Below are positions 15,968 to 25,787 of a DNA stretch of 64,000 nucleotides, piece by piece (position 1 is the first letter of the stretch; each line of letters begins with the position of its first letter). This DNA comes from Polynucleobacter sp. 73C-SIWE. GTDB taxonomy: Bacteria; Pseudomonadota; Gammaproteobacteria; Burkholderiales; Burkholderiaceae. Location: NCBI RefSeq assembly GCF_018882465.1, contig NZ_JACVOK010000001.1, positions 806,001-870,000 of the forward strand. Reading direction: 5' to 3'. The position numbers and the translations under genes are program-made. A model generated the notes under the pieces. The model saw nothing but the letters and a program-made list of their open reading frames with translations, searched no databases and was not told the origin of the DNA.

Positions 15968-17059
15968 ATGGCCTTGGATGACAAAAGAAAATCAGCCTCC
16001 TCAGAATTTGAGGGAATGAGCGGAGACAAGCAAAAAGCACTAACAGCAGCCTTAGCGCAAATTGAGAAACAATTTGGCAAGGGCTCAATCATGAGATTGG
16101 GCGATGCTGAAATCAGTCAAGATATTCAGGTGGTATCAAGCGGCTCACTCGGTCTTGATATTGCTCTTGGAGTTGGCGGACTGGCACGTGGTCGCGTGAT
16201 TGAGATTTACGGACCAGAATCTTCCGGGAAAACAACATTAACTTTGCATGCGATTGCAGAAATGCAAAAGCTTGGTGGTACTTGTGCGTTTATCGATGCT
16301 GAGCATGCATTAGATGTTCAGTACGCATCACGCCTTGGCGTGGATGTAAATAATTTATTGATCTCTCAGCCAGATACAGGCGAGCAAGCTTTAGAAATTG
16401 CCGATGCATTAGTGCGTTCTGGTTCGATTGATTTAATTGTGATTGACTCAGTAGCAGCTTTGGTTCCTAAGGCTGAGATTGAAGGCGATATGGGCGATTC
16501 ATTACCAGGTTTACAAGCGCGCCTCATGAGTCAAGCTCTACGTAAGTTGACCGGCGCAATTAAGCGTACCAATACAACCGTGATTTTCATTAACCAAATT
16601 CGTATGAAGATTGGTGTGATGTTTGGTTCACCTGAGACCACTACTGGCGGTAATGCATTGAAGTTCTATGCTTCTATGCGCTTGGATATTCGCCGCATCG
16701 GCAGTATTAAAAAGGGTGATGAAGTGGTTGGCAATGAAACCCGCGTGAAGGTGGTTAAGAACAAGGTTTCGCCGCCATTCCGTGAGGCGATCTTTGACAT
16801 TATGTATGGCGCTGGTATTTCAAGAGAAGGCGAAATCATTGATATGGGCGTTGAGGCCGACCTCGTTGAAAAATCAGGTTCTTGGTATAGCTACAACGGC
16901 GATCGTATTGGTCAAGGTAAAGATAATGTGCGTGACTTCTTAAAAGAGAATCCAGCGATCGCTAAAGATATTGAAGCCAAGATTCGTGAGAAGTTAGGCG
17001 TTAAATCTGGCTCAGCAGTAGTCACTGATGTGCTGAGCGAAGAAGAGGAAGTCGAATAG
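15968..17059 (+). CDS. recA: Recombinase RecA
   Basis: The 363-residue strand-exchange ATPase has Walker [16 protein letters not shown], Walker [14 protein letters not shown], the MAW-type loop and L2 region ([39 protein letters not shown]), and an acidic C-tail. It binds single-stranded DNA, drives homologous recombination and triggers LexA self-cleavage. Its own promoter carries a LexA box. An AAAAGGA site precedes the ATG. recX follows after 4 bases and modulates its filaments. Confidence 0.98.
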   Translation: MALDDKRKSASSEFEGMSGDKQKALTAALAQIEKQFGKGSIMRLGDAEISQDIQVVSSGSLGLDIALGVGGLARGRVIEIYGPESSGKTTLTLHAIAEMQKLGGTCAFIDAEHALDVQYASRLGVDVNNLLISQPDTGEQALEIADALVRSGSIDLIVIDSVAALVPKAEIEGDMGDSLPGLQARLMSQALRKLTGAIKRTNTTVIFINQIRMKIGVMFGSPETTTGGNALKFYASMRLDIRRIGSIKKGDEVVGNETRVKVVKNKVSPPFREAIFDIMYGAGISREGEIIDMGVEADLVEKSGSWYSYNGDRIGQGKDNVRDFLKENPAIAKDIEAKIREKLGVKSGSAVVTDVLSEEEEVE

Positions 17060-17063
17060 TTCG

Positions 17064-17591
17064 ATGTCAGAGCTAGACAGTAAAAGCAAAGAAAGAACCA
17101 AACAAAGCCCGAGTCTCAAAGCTCGGGCTTTGCGTCTTTTGTCGCTCCGAGAATATAGTCGCAAAGGTTTAGCTGCAAAACTTGCAGAGTCAGAAGCAAG
17201 GTGGGCAAAGCTAGGTGGAGATCAAGCTCAAGAGGCGTCAGACACTAGACGCTTAAGTATTGAGGCCGTGCTAGATGATTTTGAGGCTAGGGGCTGGCTA
17301 TCGGACGAGCGTTTTGCTGAGGCATTAGTGCGCAGGCGCAGTGAACGTTATGGGATGCGAAAAATTCAGGGTGAACTTGAGAGTGCTGGAGTAGATTCCA
17401 AGCAATCTGCGAAACTTCTGGCGGGGCTCAAGGAAACGGAATATCAGCGTGCTTATGAGCTCTGGACTCGAAAATACGGTGTAGCGGCTCCAGATCAGAA
17501 GGAACGGGCTAGGCAATACCGCTTCTTGGCCTCAAAGGGTTTTAGTTCTGAAGTCGTGGTAAAGGTGATTGGCGGCCAGCAGCCCGATTAG
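17064..17591 (+). CDS. recX: Regulatory protein RecX
   Basis: The 175-residue, helix-rich, basic protein has the RecX repeat pattern: LKARALRLLSLREYSRKGLAAKL at the N-terminus, then GWLSDERFAEALVRRRSERYGMRKIQGELESAGV in the middle. RecX binds inside the RecA filament groove and limits its activity. It is co-transcribed with recA (4-base gap). A perfect terminator-like hairpin lies inside its first 25 codons (17103-17132), probably limiting RecX relative to RecA. The middle contains an insert (about residues 45-60) relative to short RecX proteins. Confidence 0.93.
   Translation: MSELDSKSKERTKQSPSLKARALRLLSLREYSRKGLAAKLAESEARWAKLGGDQAQEASDTRRLSIEAVLDDFEARGWLSDERFAEALVRRRSERYGMRKIQGELESAGVDSKQSAKLLAGLKETEYQRAYELWTRKYGVAAPDQKERARQYRFLASKGFSSEVVVKVIGGQQPD
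17103..17132 (+). terminator. Intragenic attenuator-like hairpin at start of recX
   Basis: CAAAGCCCGAG (17103-17113) pairs perfectly with CTCGGGCTTTG (17122-17132) across an 8-base loop, and a CGTCTTTT stretch follows. The stem lies wholly within recX codons. It has the shape of an intrinsic terminator, giving partial termination after recA. Confidence 0.6.
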
Positions 17592-17779
17592 GGCAATTAC
17601 GGATCGGAAATAGACAATTGCGGCGTTGCAGCATGATAGACTTACGGGGTCGGTCAAGCCGTTCGCATTTATTCAAATTTAGCTAATTTAGCTATATCTC
17701 GAGTAAGTATGGGATGAAGGCAACATCGGTTTAATTAATCCTCATTGCTTGCTAAAAAAGATACCGTTTCGGAGTAATT

Positions 17780-18949
17780 ATGAAAATTCACGAGTACCAA
17801 GGCAAAGAACTGCTTCGCCAATTTAATGTGCCTGTTCCAAACGGCATCCCTGCGTTTAGCGTTGATGAGGCAGTGAAAGCTGCTGAAAAACTAGGCGGCC
17901 CAGTATGGGTTGTTAAGGCTCAAATTCATGCTGGTGGACGCGGCAAAGGCGGCGGCGTGAAGTTGGCAAGAAGCATGGACGATGTGAAGAAATACGCATC
18001 TGAAATTTTGGGCATGCAGCTTAAGACTCATCAAACAGGACCAGAAGGTCAAAAAGTCAATCGTCTCTTAATTGAAGATGGCGCAGATATCAAAAAAGAG
18101 TACTACTTCAGTATTGTTACAGACCGTGGCACGCAAAAGAATGTGATCATGGCTTCAAGCGAAGGTGGTATGGATATTGAAGAGGTTGCAGAATCTCATC
18201 CAGAAAAAATTATCAAAGTATTTGTTGATCCATTAATTGGTTTGACAGATGCTGATTGCGACATCATTGCTAAAGGTATTGGCGTGCCTGAAGCTTCTAT
18301 TCCAATGGCTCGCGATGTATTTAAGAGCTTGTATAAAACGTATTGGGACACCGATGCTTCATTGGTGGAGATCAATCCATTGATTCTTGAAGGTAATGGC
18401 AAGATCAAGGCTTTGGATGCGAAGTTCAACTTTGATCCAAATGCATTGTTCCGTCACCCAGAGATCGTTGCTTACCGTGATATCGATGAAGAAGATGCTG
18501 CTGAGATTGAGGCCTCTAAGTTTGACCTTGCTTACATCTCTTTAGATGGCAATATTGGTTGTTTAGTCAATGGTGCTGGTTTGGCTATGGCAACCATGGA
18601 TACTATCAAGCTATTCGGTGGTGAGCCAGCAAACTTCTTGGACGTTGGCGGTGGTGCTACAGCAGAAAAAGTGACTGAAGCATTCAAGATCATGCTCAAG
18701 AATAAGAGCGTTGAAGCAATTTTGGTTAACATCTTCGGCGGCATTATGCGTTGTGACGTGATCGCTGATGGCGTAGTTACAGCATGTAAAGCGGTAAACC
18801 TCACGGTACCTTTGGTTGTACGTATGAAGGGCACAAACGAAGATCTGGGTAAGAAGATTCTTGCCGACTCTGGTTTGCCAATTATCAGCGCCGATTCAAT
18901 GGCTGAAGCTGCTACCAAGGTAGTTGCTGCTGTTGCCAAAAACAAATAA
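17780..18949 (+). CDS. sucC: Succinate-CoA ligase, beta subunit (ADP-forming)
   Basis: The 389-residue subunit has an ATP-grasp domain ([14 protein letters not shown] start; [18 protein letters not shown]; nucleotide-binding [18 protein letters not shown]) and a C-terminal CoA-ligase domain ([29 protein letters not shown]). With SucD it converts succinyl-CoA to succinate with substrate-level phosphorylation in the TCA cycle. Length is exactly that of the family. A GGAG site precedes the ATG. sucD follows after 15 bases. The 188-base gap upstream of it shows no promoter I can assign. Confidence 0.97.
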   Translation: MKIHEYQGKELLRQFNVPVPNGIPAFSVDEAVKAAEKLGGPVWVVKAQIHAGGRGKGGGVKLARSMDDVKKYASEILGMQLKTHQTGPEGQKVNRLLIEDGADIKKEYYFSIVTDRGTQKNVIMASSEGGMDIEEVAESHPEKIIKVFVDPLIGLTDADCDIIAKGIGVPEASIPMARDVFKSLYKTYWDTDASLVEINPLILEGNGKIKALDAKFNFDPNALFRHPEIVAYRDIDEEDAAEIEASKFDLAYISLDGNIGCLVNGAGLAMATMDTIKLFGGEPANFLDVGGGATAEKVTEAFKIMLKNKSVEAILVNIFGGIMRCDVIADGVVTACKAVNLTVPLVVRMKGTNEDLGKKILADSGLPIISADSMAEAATKVVAAVAKNK

Positions 18950-18964
18950 TCCAGGAATTCCAAT

Positions 18965-19858
18965 ATGTCTATTTTGATCAATAAAAACACCAAAGTCATT
19001 ACACAAGGTATTACTGGTAAGACGGGTCAGTTCCATACTGAAAAGTGTCAAGAATACGCAAACGGCAAAAATTGTTTTGTTGCTGGTGTGAATCCTAAAA
19101 AAGCCGGTGAGTCTATTTTTAACATTCCAATTTATGCGACTGTGAAAGAGGCTGCTGCCCAAACTGGCGCTACCACTTCTGTAATTTATGTTCCCCCTCC
19201 GGGTGCTGCTGCAGCGATCTGGGAAGCAGTTGAAGCTGATCTTGATTTTGTGATCTGTATCACTGAAGGTATCCCTGTGCGCGACATGCTTGAAGTGCGT
19301 AATAAAATGCATGCTAAAGAAGCTGCTGGCGGTAAGAAAACCTTATTACTTGGCCCTAACTGCCCGGGCATCATCACTCCTGATGAAATTAAGATCGGCA
19401 TCATGCCTGGCCATATTCATAAGAAGGGCCGCATTGGTGTTGTGAGCCGTTCCGGTACCTTGACCTATGAAGCAGTTGGTCAGTTAACAGCGATTGGCTT
19501 GGGTCAATCTACTGCGGTTGGTATTGGTGGTGATCCAATCAATGGCTTGAAGCACATCGATATCATGAGAATGTTCAACGAAGATCCAGAAACGGATGCG
19601 GTCATCATGATTGGTGAAATCGGCGGCCCAGATGAGGCTGAAGCAGCTCGCTGGTGCAAGGACAATATGAAAAAGCCAGTAGTTGGCTTCATTGCTGGTG
19701 TTACAGCGCCCCCTGGAAAGCGTATGGGCCACGCCGGCGCATTGATTTCTGGTGGAGCGGATACTGCTGATGCCAAACTTGCCGTCATGGAAGAATGTGG
19801 CTTCAAAGTAACAAAGAACCCATCAGAAATGGCAGCTTTATTGAAAGCCATGTTGTAA
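18965..19858 (+). CDS. sucD: Succinate-CoA ligase, alpha subunit
   Basis: The 297-residue subunit has the CoA-binding Rossmann domain ([22 protein letters not shown]) and the active-site histidine in [16 protein letters not shown] ... [11 protein letters not shown], phosphorylated during the reaction. It pairs with the upstream SucC. The transcript ends at the hairpin just downstream. Confidence 0.97.
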   Translation: MSILINKNTKVITQGITGKTGQFHTEKCQEYANGKNCFVAGVNPKKAGESIFNIPIYATVKEAAAQTGATTSVIYVPPPGAAAAIWEAVEADLDFVICITEGIPVRDMLEVRNKMHAKEAAGGKKTLLLGPNCPGIITPDEIKIGIMPGHIHKKGRIGVVSRSGTLTYEAVGQLTAIGLGQSTAVGIGGDPINGLKHIDIMRMFNEDPETDAVIMIGEIGGPDEAEAARWCKDNMKKPVVGFIAGVTAPPGKRMGHAGALISGGADTADAKLAVMEECGFKVTKNPSEMAALLKAML

Positions 19859-19870
19859 TAGCGAAAAATT

Positions 19871-19913
19871 AAAAGATACTGCTATCTCGATAGTGTTTAG
19901 CAGTATCTTTTTT
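19871..19913 (+). terminator. Terminator of sucCD
   Basis: A 13-bp stem (AAAGATACTGCTA with TAGCAGTATCTTT), a 13-base loop and six Ts, 12 bases after the sucD stop. Confidence 0.88.
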
Positions 19914-19969
19914 GTAGTAATTTGTAGTTTAAAAAAGTAGTTAAAACATAAAAAACGTAGGGAGACAAA

Positions 19970-20677
19970 ATGGATTTTTCAGCTTTTTCTGATGCTACCT
20001 TCTGGGCGGCACTTCTATCAATCATCGTAGCTAATATCTTGTTATCGGGCGATAACGCAGTTGTGATTGCATTAGCATCACGCAACCTGCCGCCTGAGCA
20101 GCAAAAGAAAGCCATTTTCTGGGGTAGTGCTGCTGCAATTATTTTGCGCGTAGTGCTCACCATTACTGCGGTTGCCTTACTAACATTGCCATATCTCAAA
20201 ATTGTTGGCGGCTTGTTACTTCTCTATATCGGTATTCAGTTGTTATCTGATAGCGGTGGTGAAGAGCATATGGAAGCTAAAACCAGCATCTGGGCAGCGA
20301 TTCGTACGATCTTGATTGCTGACTTAGTAATGAGTTTGGACAACGTCTTGGCTGTGGCTGCTGCTGCACAAAAAGGCCCAGAAGAAACTCGTCTCTTGCT
20401 CTTGATTATCGGCTTAGCAATGTCTATTCCTTTAATCATTTTTGGTAGCGCAATGCTGTTGAAAGTGATGGAGCGTTTCCCAATCATCATTACTTTGGGC
20501 GCAGGCTTATTGGGCTTGCTAGCGGGCGGTATGTTAGTGGATGATCCAGCAATTAAAGATAGCATTCAGGAGGCCTTAGGAGATGCTAAGCTTGCCTTTG
20601 AAGTTATCGGTGTAGCCATTGTTATTTTGGTGGGCACGTATATGAAAAAACGGAATGCTGGAAAAGCAGAGCATTAA
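19970..20677 (+). CDS. TerC/YjbE-family integral membrane protein
   Basis: The 235-residue protein has about seven membrane helices and the paired family signatures LLSGDNAVVIALA and LVMSLDNVLAVAAA, whose aspartates and asparagines likely bind a metal ion. TerC-family proteins are linked to tellurite resistance and to manganese or other metal export. A GGGAG ribosome site precedes the ATG. No yybP-ykoY manganese riboswitch is visible in the 56 bases between the sucD terminator and the start. It is a single gene with its own terminator. Confidence 0.9.
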   Translation: MDFSAFSDATFWAALLSIIVANILLSGDNAVVIALASRNLPPEQQKKAIFWGSAAAIILRVVLTITAVALLTLPYLKIVGGLLLLYIGIQLLSDSGGEEHMEAKTSIWAAIRTILIADLVMSLDNVLAVAAAAQKGPEETRLLLLIIGLAMSIPLIIFGSAMLLKVMERFPIIITLGAGLLGLLAGGMLVDDPAIKDSIQEALGDAKLAFEVIGVAIVILVGTYMKKRNAGKAEH

Positions 20678-20697
20678 TCGGATTTCAAATGAATCAG

Positions 20698-20726
20698 AAA
20701 AGCCGGCCTCTAAAGCCGGCTTTTTT
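20698..20726 (+). terminator. Terminator of terC-like gene
   Basis: A stem AAAAGCCGGC / GCCGGCTTTT with a 7-base CTCTAAA-type loop and six Ts, about 20 bases after the stop codon. Confidence 0.92.
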
Positions 20727-20798
20727 AACGCCTAGATTTCTTGTGTAGAACAGGTATAGACTGGATGATGAGGCATTTCACCTCAGGAGCTAGAAGAT

Positions 20799-21290
20799 AT
20801 GCAAAGTAGAAATCAGGAATCAGGATTTACATTAATCGAAGTGATGGTGGTTGTTGCCATCATTGGTATTTTGGTAGCGGTAGCTGTTCCTCAATATCAA
20901 GATTACATTGCACGTAGTCGGGTTGTTGAAGGGATGAATTTATCCTCCAGTGCAAAGCTTGCTGTGACAGAAGCCTTTGCAAGTCGCGGGACTGTAACCA
21001 TGGATGAGGCTACCAGCGGTTCATTTACCTTTGGACCTACTCGTAGTGTAAAGTTGATCGAAATCACGCCATCAGGAGCCATTGCTATTGACTATCAAGT
21101 CAGTGTTGCGCCAGAAGGTAAGAACACGCTACACCTCATTCCGACAAATAATCCAGATGCAAATGTGCCAAAGCCGATTGACCTCTCAAAACCAGAGGGC
21201 GCAACATGGGCAGGTGGTTGGTCTTGTAGATCGACTGAAACAAATCTACTTCCCCAGCTCCTACCATCTGAGTGCAGAATTAATAAGTAA
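20799..21290 (+). CDS. Type IV pilin (PilA/PilE-like major or minor pilin)
   Basis: The 163-residue prepilin has a 9-residue basic leader, then G9 | F10-T-L-I-E, the class IVa prepilin peptidase site with Glu at mature position 5. The long hydrophobic assembly helix VMVVVAIIGILVAVAVPQYQDYIARSR follows, then a globular domain. Two cysteines near the end (WSCRSTE and PSECRINK) form the D-loop disulfide typical of pilins. The mature protein should be about 154 residues. An AGGAG site lies 9 bases before the ATG. The glycosyltransferase cluster directly downstream makes glycosylation of this pilin a reasonable idea; the protein does not end in serine, so P. aeruginosa TfpO-type C-terminal glycosylation is not indicated. 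Confidence 0.92.
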   Translation: MQSRNQESGFTLIEVMVVVAIIGILVAVAVPQYQDYIARSRVVEGMNLSSSAKLAVTEAFASRGTVTMDEATSGSFTFGPTRSVKLIEITPSGAIAIDYQVSVAPEGKNTLHLIPTNNPDANVPKPIDLSKPEGATWAGGWSCRSTETNLLPQLLPSECRINK

Positions 21291-21317
21291 GGATTTAGCA
21301 AGAAGCTTGCCCAACCA

Positions 21318-21339
21318 TTAGCCACCCTAGGGTGGCTAA
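21318..21339. terminator. Perfect palindrome downstream of pilin gene
   Basis: A fully self-complementary 22-base sequence with arms TTAGCCACCCT / AGGGTGGCTAA begins 27 bases after the pilin stop. There is no real T run, so it may be a weak terminator, an mRNA-stabilising hairpin or a protein-binding site. Confidence 0.5.
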
Positions 21340-21356
21340 TTCGTATAGCTTTCTAT

Positions 21357-21466
21357 TCGAACTCTTCTCAAGCAGTTTCACTTCACTCGTCACCATGCCA
21401 GATCTACTGCTTTGGACATATGGTAGATATTAAGTAGGGCGACTTGGACTACGGTGAGTGCTTCTG
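21357..21466 (-). pseudogene. Decayed moaC 3'-end remnant, copy 1
   Basis: On the minus strand this stretch translates, with frameshifts, to ATEALTVVQVALLNIYHMSKAVD and then VKLLEKS. That aligns with the intact MoaC C-terminus ([23 protein letters not shown] ... VKLLEKS) encoded about 8.8 kb to the right. No start, catalytic part or intact frame is left. It lies between the pilin and the first TPR gene. The rest of this gap (21467-21579) shows nothing recognisable. Confidence 0.75.
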
Positions 21467-21579
21467 TTGCCGTACTTTAAAATTAGGTTAAACGTAGCTA
21501 TTAAGTGGGTAGAAAAGATCGCTAAAAGACATGTGGCGGCTTGCTTTATAGGCCTGCTCCTTTGCAATAAAATGAATCC

Positions 21580-23874
21580 ATGAATCCCAAATTTCAACTA
21601 ATGCTTCAACAAGTTATTCAAGCTTTTCAGGGCGATAATTTTGATTTAGCTAGCTCAACTTTAAATAAGAGTCTACAAGTTGATGTATCTAGTTCGGAGG
21701 CTATTTTTGACCTTGGGATTGCTTATGCAGAAGCTAATAAATTTGCTGAAGCGCTGACCATTTTTTATTGTTTAAAGTCTTATAAGAATAGCGATGCAAG
21801 GATTCCATATAACATGGGCATCATTCATTCGCTGGAAGGTAAGTACGAGCTGGCATTGGTGGCGTACGATTTAACTCTTAAGCTTCAGCCTGACTACGTG
21901 GAGGCATTGATTAATAAAGGTGCAATCCATAACGAGATGAAAGATTATGCATTGGCATTAGAGGTTTTGGATCGCGCAATAAATTTATCTGAAAATTATT
22001 ATGAAGCTTACTCAAACAAGGGTGCAACTCTGCACGAACTTAAGCGATATGATGAGGCCATTACTCAATACGATAAAGCGCTTAGCCTAAAGCCCGATGA
22101 CCACGAGGCTCGGATCAATAAGGGTGCAACTCTGCACGAACTTAAGCGATATGATGAGGCCATTACTCAATACGATAAAGCGCTTAGCCTAAAGCCCGAT
22201 GACCACGAGGCTTGGATCAATAAGGGTGCAACTCTGTACAAACTTAAGCGATATGAAGAAGCTATTACTCATTGCGATAAGGCGCTAAGTCTAAAACCAG
22301 ATAATCACGTGGCTTGGTCTAGTAAAGGGATGTCTCTGCATGAGTTGAAATGCTATGAAGAGGCCATTGCTCACTATGAAAGGGCATTGAGTTTGAGGCC
22401 AGACTACCCCGAGGGTTGGAGTAATAAAGGGGTGACCTTGCATGAGCTGAAACGCTATGAAGAGGCCATTGTGCACTATGAAAAGGCATTGAGTCTTAAA
22501 CCTGATGCTGATTGGGTATATGGAGATTTAGTCTATACAAAGATGAAAATATGCAGTTGGTCTGGTTTGGTAGATTTATTAGACATTATTTGTAGAAAAG
22601 TGATGGCAGGCGAGAAAGCTGCACAACCTTTCCCTTTGCTTGCTTTAAGTGATGATGCTTCTTTACATAAGCAATGTTCTGAGATTTATGCTCAAAATAG
22701 ATATCCATCAAATTTAACCTTAGGCTCTATTCCTAAGTTATCAAAAAAAGAGAAAATTCGTATTGCTTATTTCTCTCCTGATTTTCGAAGCCATCCAGTA
22801 TCTTTTCTAACTTCTGAGCTCTTTGAAATTCATGATAGAAGTAAGTTTGAAGTATTCGCTTTTTCGCTACAAAAAGTACCCATTGACGATGAGATAAATA
22901 TTCGCCTCAGAAAGGCCTTTGACAGATTTGTAGATGTCGATAATATGTCAGACCAAGAAATTGCCCAATTAGCCCGAGAGTTGGAGTTAGATATTGCCAT
23001 TGATTTGGCTGGACCAACTCAATACTCTAGAACTAGAATTTTTTCTTATCGAGCTGCACCTATTCAAGTAAATTGGTTGGGCTATGCAGGAACAATCGGC
23101 GCTAATTTTATTGATTATATTGTGGCTGATAAAACTATTATTCCAGACCAGTCCCAGCAGTTTTATTCTGAAAAAGTAGTAACTCTTCCTGACACCTATA
23201 TAGTTGATGACTCCAAGCGGATTCCTTCTTCTAGAGAATTTACAAAAAAAGAGTGTGGGTTACCAAAAAATACATTTATCTTCTGTTGCTTTAATAATGA
23301 CTATAAATTTAATCCTCAAGTTCTAGATAGTTGGTCGAGAATTTTGTGGGCAGCAAAAAATAGCGTGTTATGGATTCCAGAAAATAATGAACGCTTCAGT
23401 GCCAATATAAAATTTGAATTTGAAAGGCGAGGCATTAGCTCTAATAGGGTTATCTTTGCTCAAAGAGTGGAGTCGATGGCCGACCATTTGACTAGATATG
23501 CTTTGGCGGATTTATTTTTGGATACCTACCCCTACAATGCGCATACAACGACGTTAGATGCTCTTAAAGCTGGGGTCCCAGTCCTCACCCTGATGGGAGG
23601 ATCATTTGCTAGTCGTGTGGCAGCTAGTCTCTTAAATGCTATTGGTTTGCCTGAGCTCATTACCAATACCCAAGAGGAATATGAGTCTTTAGCAATTGAG
23701 TTAGCCTTGAATCACCAGAAACTGGCAGATATAAAATTGAGGTTAGCTAACAATCGTCTAACTGCCCCTTTATTTGATACACCACTCTTTACTAAAAATC
23801 TTGAAGCAGCCTACATCGCAATGTATGAGCGATACCAAGCCGATTTAGAGCCAGAACACATATCTATTGCTTAG
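21580..23874 (+). CDS. TPR protein with O-GlcNAc transferase-like (GT41/SPINDLY) domain, paralog 1
   Basis: The 764-residue protein has about nine to ten 34-residue TPR units (residues about 5-315), then a GT41-type domain (about 385-750). Catalytic-domain landmarks are present: IAYFSPDFRSHPVSFL with His405 at the position of the key OGT histidine; RAAPIQVNWLGYAGTIG; CCFNNDYKFNP with the UDP-contacting lysine; and FLDTYPYNAHTTTLDALKAG. It should transfer a sugar to protein, with the TPRs choosing the target. TPR units at 22018-22221 are near-identical 102-bp repeats. There is no ribosome site; a 3-codon ATG-AAT-CCA-TGA frame at 21572 ends overlapping the start. The target is unknown; the adjacent pilin is a candidate. 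Confidence 0.88.
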   Translation: MNPKFQLMLQQVIQAFQGDNFDLASSTLNKSLQVDVSSSEAIFDLGIAYAEANKFAEALTIFYCLKSYKNSDARIPYNMGIIHSLEGKYELALVAYDLTLKLQPDYVEALINKGAIHNEMKDYALALEVLDRAINLSENYYEAYSNKGATLHELKRYDEAITQYDKALSLKPDDHEARINKGATLHELKRYDEAITQYDKALSLKPDDHEAWINKGATLYKLKRYEEAITHCDKALSLKPDNHVAWSSKGMSLHELKCYEEAIAHYERALSLRPDYPEGWSNKGVTLHELKRYEEAIVHYEKALSLKPDADWVYGDLVYTKMKICSWSGLVDLLDIICRKVMAGEKAAQPFPLLALSDDASLHKQCSEIYAQNRYPSNLTLGSIPKLSKKEKIRIAYFSPDFRSHPVSFLTSELFEIHDRSKFEVFAFSLQKVPIDDEINIRLRKAFDRFVDVDNMSDQEIAQLARELELDIAIDLAGPTQYSRTRIFSYRAAPIQVNWLGYAGTIGANFIDYIVADKTIIPDQSQQFYSEKVVTLPDTYIVDDSKRIPSSREFTKKECGLPKNTFIFCCFNNDYKFNPQVLDSWSRILWAAKNSVLWIPENNERFSANIKFEFERRGISSNRVIFAQRVESMADHLTRYALADLFLDTYPYNAHTTTLDALKAGVPVLTLMGGSFASRVAASLLNAIGLPELITNTQEEYESLAIELALNHQKLADIKLRLANNRLTAPLFDTPLFTKNLEAAYIAMYERYQADLEPEHISIA
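22018..22221 (+). repeat. Two tandem 102-bp TPR-coding repeats
   Basis: Bases 22018-22119 and 22120-22221 differ, as far as I can see, at a single base (CGG against TGG codon near the end). Each encodes one full TPR unit. More diverged copies flank them. The near identity implies a very recent duplication or gene conversion. Confidence 0.9.
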
Positions 23875-24319
23875 GCGGTATTTTCAGTGTTGCAATAGCT
23901 ACTTGTTTTTGCACGCTTAGGCCTAACTGAGCGAAACTAGTTGGTGACTACTAGGTCGCCTTCCACTCTCCAGATTTACTATCACTCTTCTCTAGTAGTT
24001 TGACATCACCATGCCACGGTTTACTGCTTTGCACATATCGTAGATTGTGAGTAGGGCTACTTGGACTGCGGTGAGGGCTTCCATTTCAACGCTTTGTAAC
24101 TTCAATCTTGACCAAATCTTTGGGTTTACTTGGACAACATTTGGATAAAGGTTAGCATAAGCCATACGGGTGCCCCAATTGAATTTCTAGAATCTAGACC
24201 TCACCGTACTCCCCTAAAGTAGGCTTAGGAGTCCCACATCTTTCTTGCGCAGTGTTTTGGACATTAGAATGGCTTATTAATAATATTTTTATACATCATG
24301 CAATATTTTGGAGGCAATA
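23875..24319. other. Gene-free interval with remnants upstream of glycosyltransferase 1
   Basis: Bases 23879-23910 resemble the fragment that follows the second TPR gene (28383 onward), so the paralogy of the two TPR genes continues past their stops. Bases 23936-24092 are a moaC remnant. 24093-24250 shows nothing I recognise. A candidate promoter for the next gene is TTGGAC (24257-24262) with TAATAT (24281-24286) at 18-base spacing. Confidence 0.6.
23936..24092 (-). pseudogene. Decayed moaC 3'-end remnant, copy 2
   Basis: The minus strand reads [20 protein letters not shown], then [10 protein letters not shown], a deletion of about 7 bases, then [17 protein letters not shown] and a stop. This is nearly the same as the last 48 residues of the intact MoaC at 30158. 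Similarity continues about 13 bases past the stop (ACTAGTTGGTGAC against ACTAGTTAGTGAC). It has no start and no N-terminal two thirds, so it is a scar, not a gene. Confidence 0.88.
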
Positions 24320-25339
24320 GTGGAATTTAGTTTTTTCTTTCCAACAAATGATCGTGGAGGTACACACCTTTTAGGTTGTTTAATGCAGGGCTTACATCTT
24401 CTGGGACATAAAATCTATTCTAATGTTCCAGTAAAAGAGTTTAGATCAAATGGGATATGCCTGCCATTTTCTGGTTTATTTGCAGATAAAATTGAAATTA
24501 CCTCTGATATGTCTAGAGGGCATTTAATTGTTGATGCTTTTAATGGTTTAGGTAAATATTCAGAGCCTTTAATAGAGTCCGCAAAAAACAATAAAATTGT
24601 CCTTGTGGATATGAATGATGTATGTAATTTTCGTGACTATGACGAGAATTTCCTTGTCTTTAGGGCCCACTCTAATAAATTTGCCATTAGAAAAGGAAAA
24701 TTCCAGCCTATTGGATTTGGAGTTTCTCAAGAAGCAGTTGATGCCTCTAAAAATTATCAAATCTGCAAGAGGGATGGCGGTATTTTAAGAAACTTTCGCC
24801 CCTCAAGTAACCAGTCTGTTAGAGATTCTCTAGACCTAATTTTGGTCCCAAAATTGAAGACTCATTTCAATATTAATCAGAATATTTCAGCTCAAAATCA
24901 ATATCTCTCTGACTTGCTAGCCTACAAGGCAGTATTAGCTTATGGGGGCAGCCTCTATAGGGATCTTCTTTTAAATCCTTATTTTTTGGGCAATAAGGAC
25001 CTTGAGTTTAAAGAGTTGCCTACTGAGCCTGCCATATTGAGATTTGATAGCTGGAGATACTATGAGGCAGCATTGTTTGGGGCATGTCCAATCTCTCTTG
25101 ATTTTGAGAGATATGGATTAGATAATTCGGCAAATCCTACTCCATGGAAAGAATATATTCCAATAGATTTTGCCAGAATAGACGAAACAGTATCTAGGAT
25201 TGTGACTTCACTGAATGATGACCCAATGTTTTTTGAGAATATTGGAAAAAATGCTAGGGACTGGGTACTGAAAAACCATTCGCCCATGTCTATGGCGGAA
25301 AGATTATTAGAAAAAATGAGGGCAGAGGAATATCTCTAA
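24320..25339 (+). CDS. Probable glycosyltransferase (GT-B type), glycan cluster
   Basis: This is a 339-residue soluble protein. Its C-terminal part, SWRYYEAALFGACPISLDFE, then an EYIPIDF segment and IVTSLNDDPMFFENIGKNAR, resembles the nucleotide-sugar-binding half of GT-B glycosyltransferases (CgeB/GT1-like). The N-terminal part is not recognisable to me. GTG at 24320 is chosen as start because a GGAGG site lies 5 bases upstream; a TTG at 24308 would place that site inside the gene. It is clearly more AT-rich than core genes, suggesting horizontal origin. It lies between two TPR/GT41 genes. Donor and acceptor are unknown. Confidence 0.6.
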   Translation: MEFSFFFPTNDRGGTHLLGCLMQGLHLLGHKIYSNVPVKEFRSNGICLPFSGLFADKIEITSDMSRGHLIVDAFNGLGKYSEPLIESAKNNKIVLVDMNDVCNFRDYDENFLVFRAHSNKFAIRKGKFQPIGFGVSQEAVDASKNYQICKRDGGILRNFRPSSNQSVRDSLDLILVPKLKTHFNINQNISAQNQYLSDLLAYKAVLAYGGSLYRDLLLNPYFLGNKDLEFKELPTEPAILRFDSWRYYEAALFGACPISLDFERYGLDNSANPTPWKEYIPIDFARIDETVSRIVTSLNDDPMFFENIGKNARDWVLKNHSPMSMAERLLEKMRAEEYL

Positions 25340-25787
25340 AGTACTGATAAGTCTATACCGAAAATTATTCAGTATTTAAATTTAGGTATGCTGTGTAATA
25401 CTGAAACAAGATCTGAAAGTCTTTGCCAAAAACCTACTTTGGTCGGCAAGACACACTGTCGCTTGTATGGTGACTTATCAATCTCAGGAGAGTCTCCATC
25501 ACTCTCGTAGATTGCGACTCTTCTAGATTAACCGTTCTTGGTAAGTGATATGTGGGCTGTACTTGTTTGCTAATTGATGTCCTCCCAGCAAGGGCTCAAA
25601 ATCTCTCCCCTTCGCATAGCGGTCTCAATGGCAAGCCATTACAAATGGTTTTGTGTATATGTTGCGGTTGGCTTTTGGAGTGCAAGCCTCCAGCAGAATG
25701 CTTTGCACATCACAGTAGTTATTTTTGGACTAATCTTAATTTTTGACATTATCTTAAAATTGTGAGTTGTCGCTATAAAATAATGCC
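25340..25787. other. Gene-free interval upstream of TPR/GT41 paralog 2
   Basis: No supported gene is present. A 45-codon frame from 25628 to 25765 encodes two hydrophobic stretches but has no ribosome site and weak coding character. Short matches to moaC-like words (TGCTTTGCACATC near 25698) hint at a third, heavily decayed remnant but are too short to claim. Directly before the TPR gene, TATAAA at 25774-25779 lies about 9 bases from the ATG, which would give an almost leaderless mRNA. Confidence 0.45.

Noticed and set aside
18532..18999. 155-codon open frame opposite sucC.
   Set aside because: Antisense shadow of a certain gene, no family resemblance or ribosome site.
25690..25712. Possible third moaC remnant (TGCTTTGCACATC word).
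   Set aside because: The match is about 14 bases and cannot be extended on either side by eye.
25574..25765. Small hydrophobic reading frame that could be a mini membrane protein.
   Set aside because: No ribosome site, no recognisable family, and it lies in a gap full of decayed sequence; kept only as a remark.
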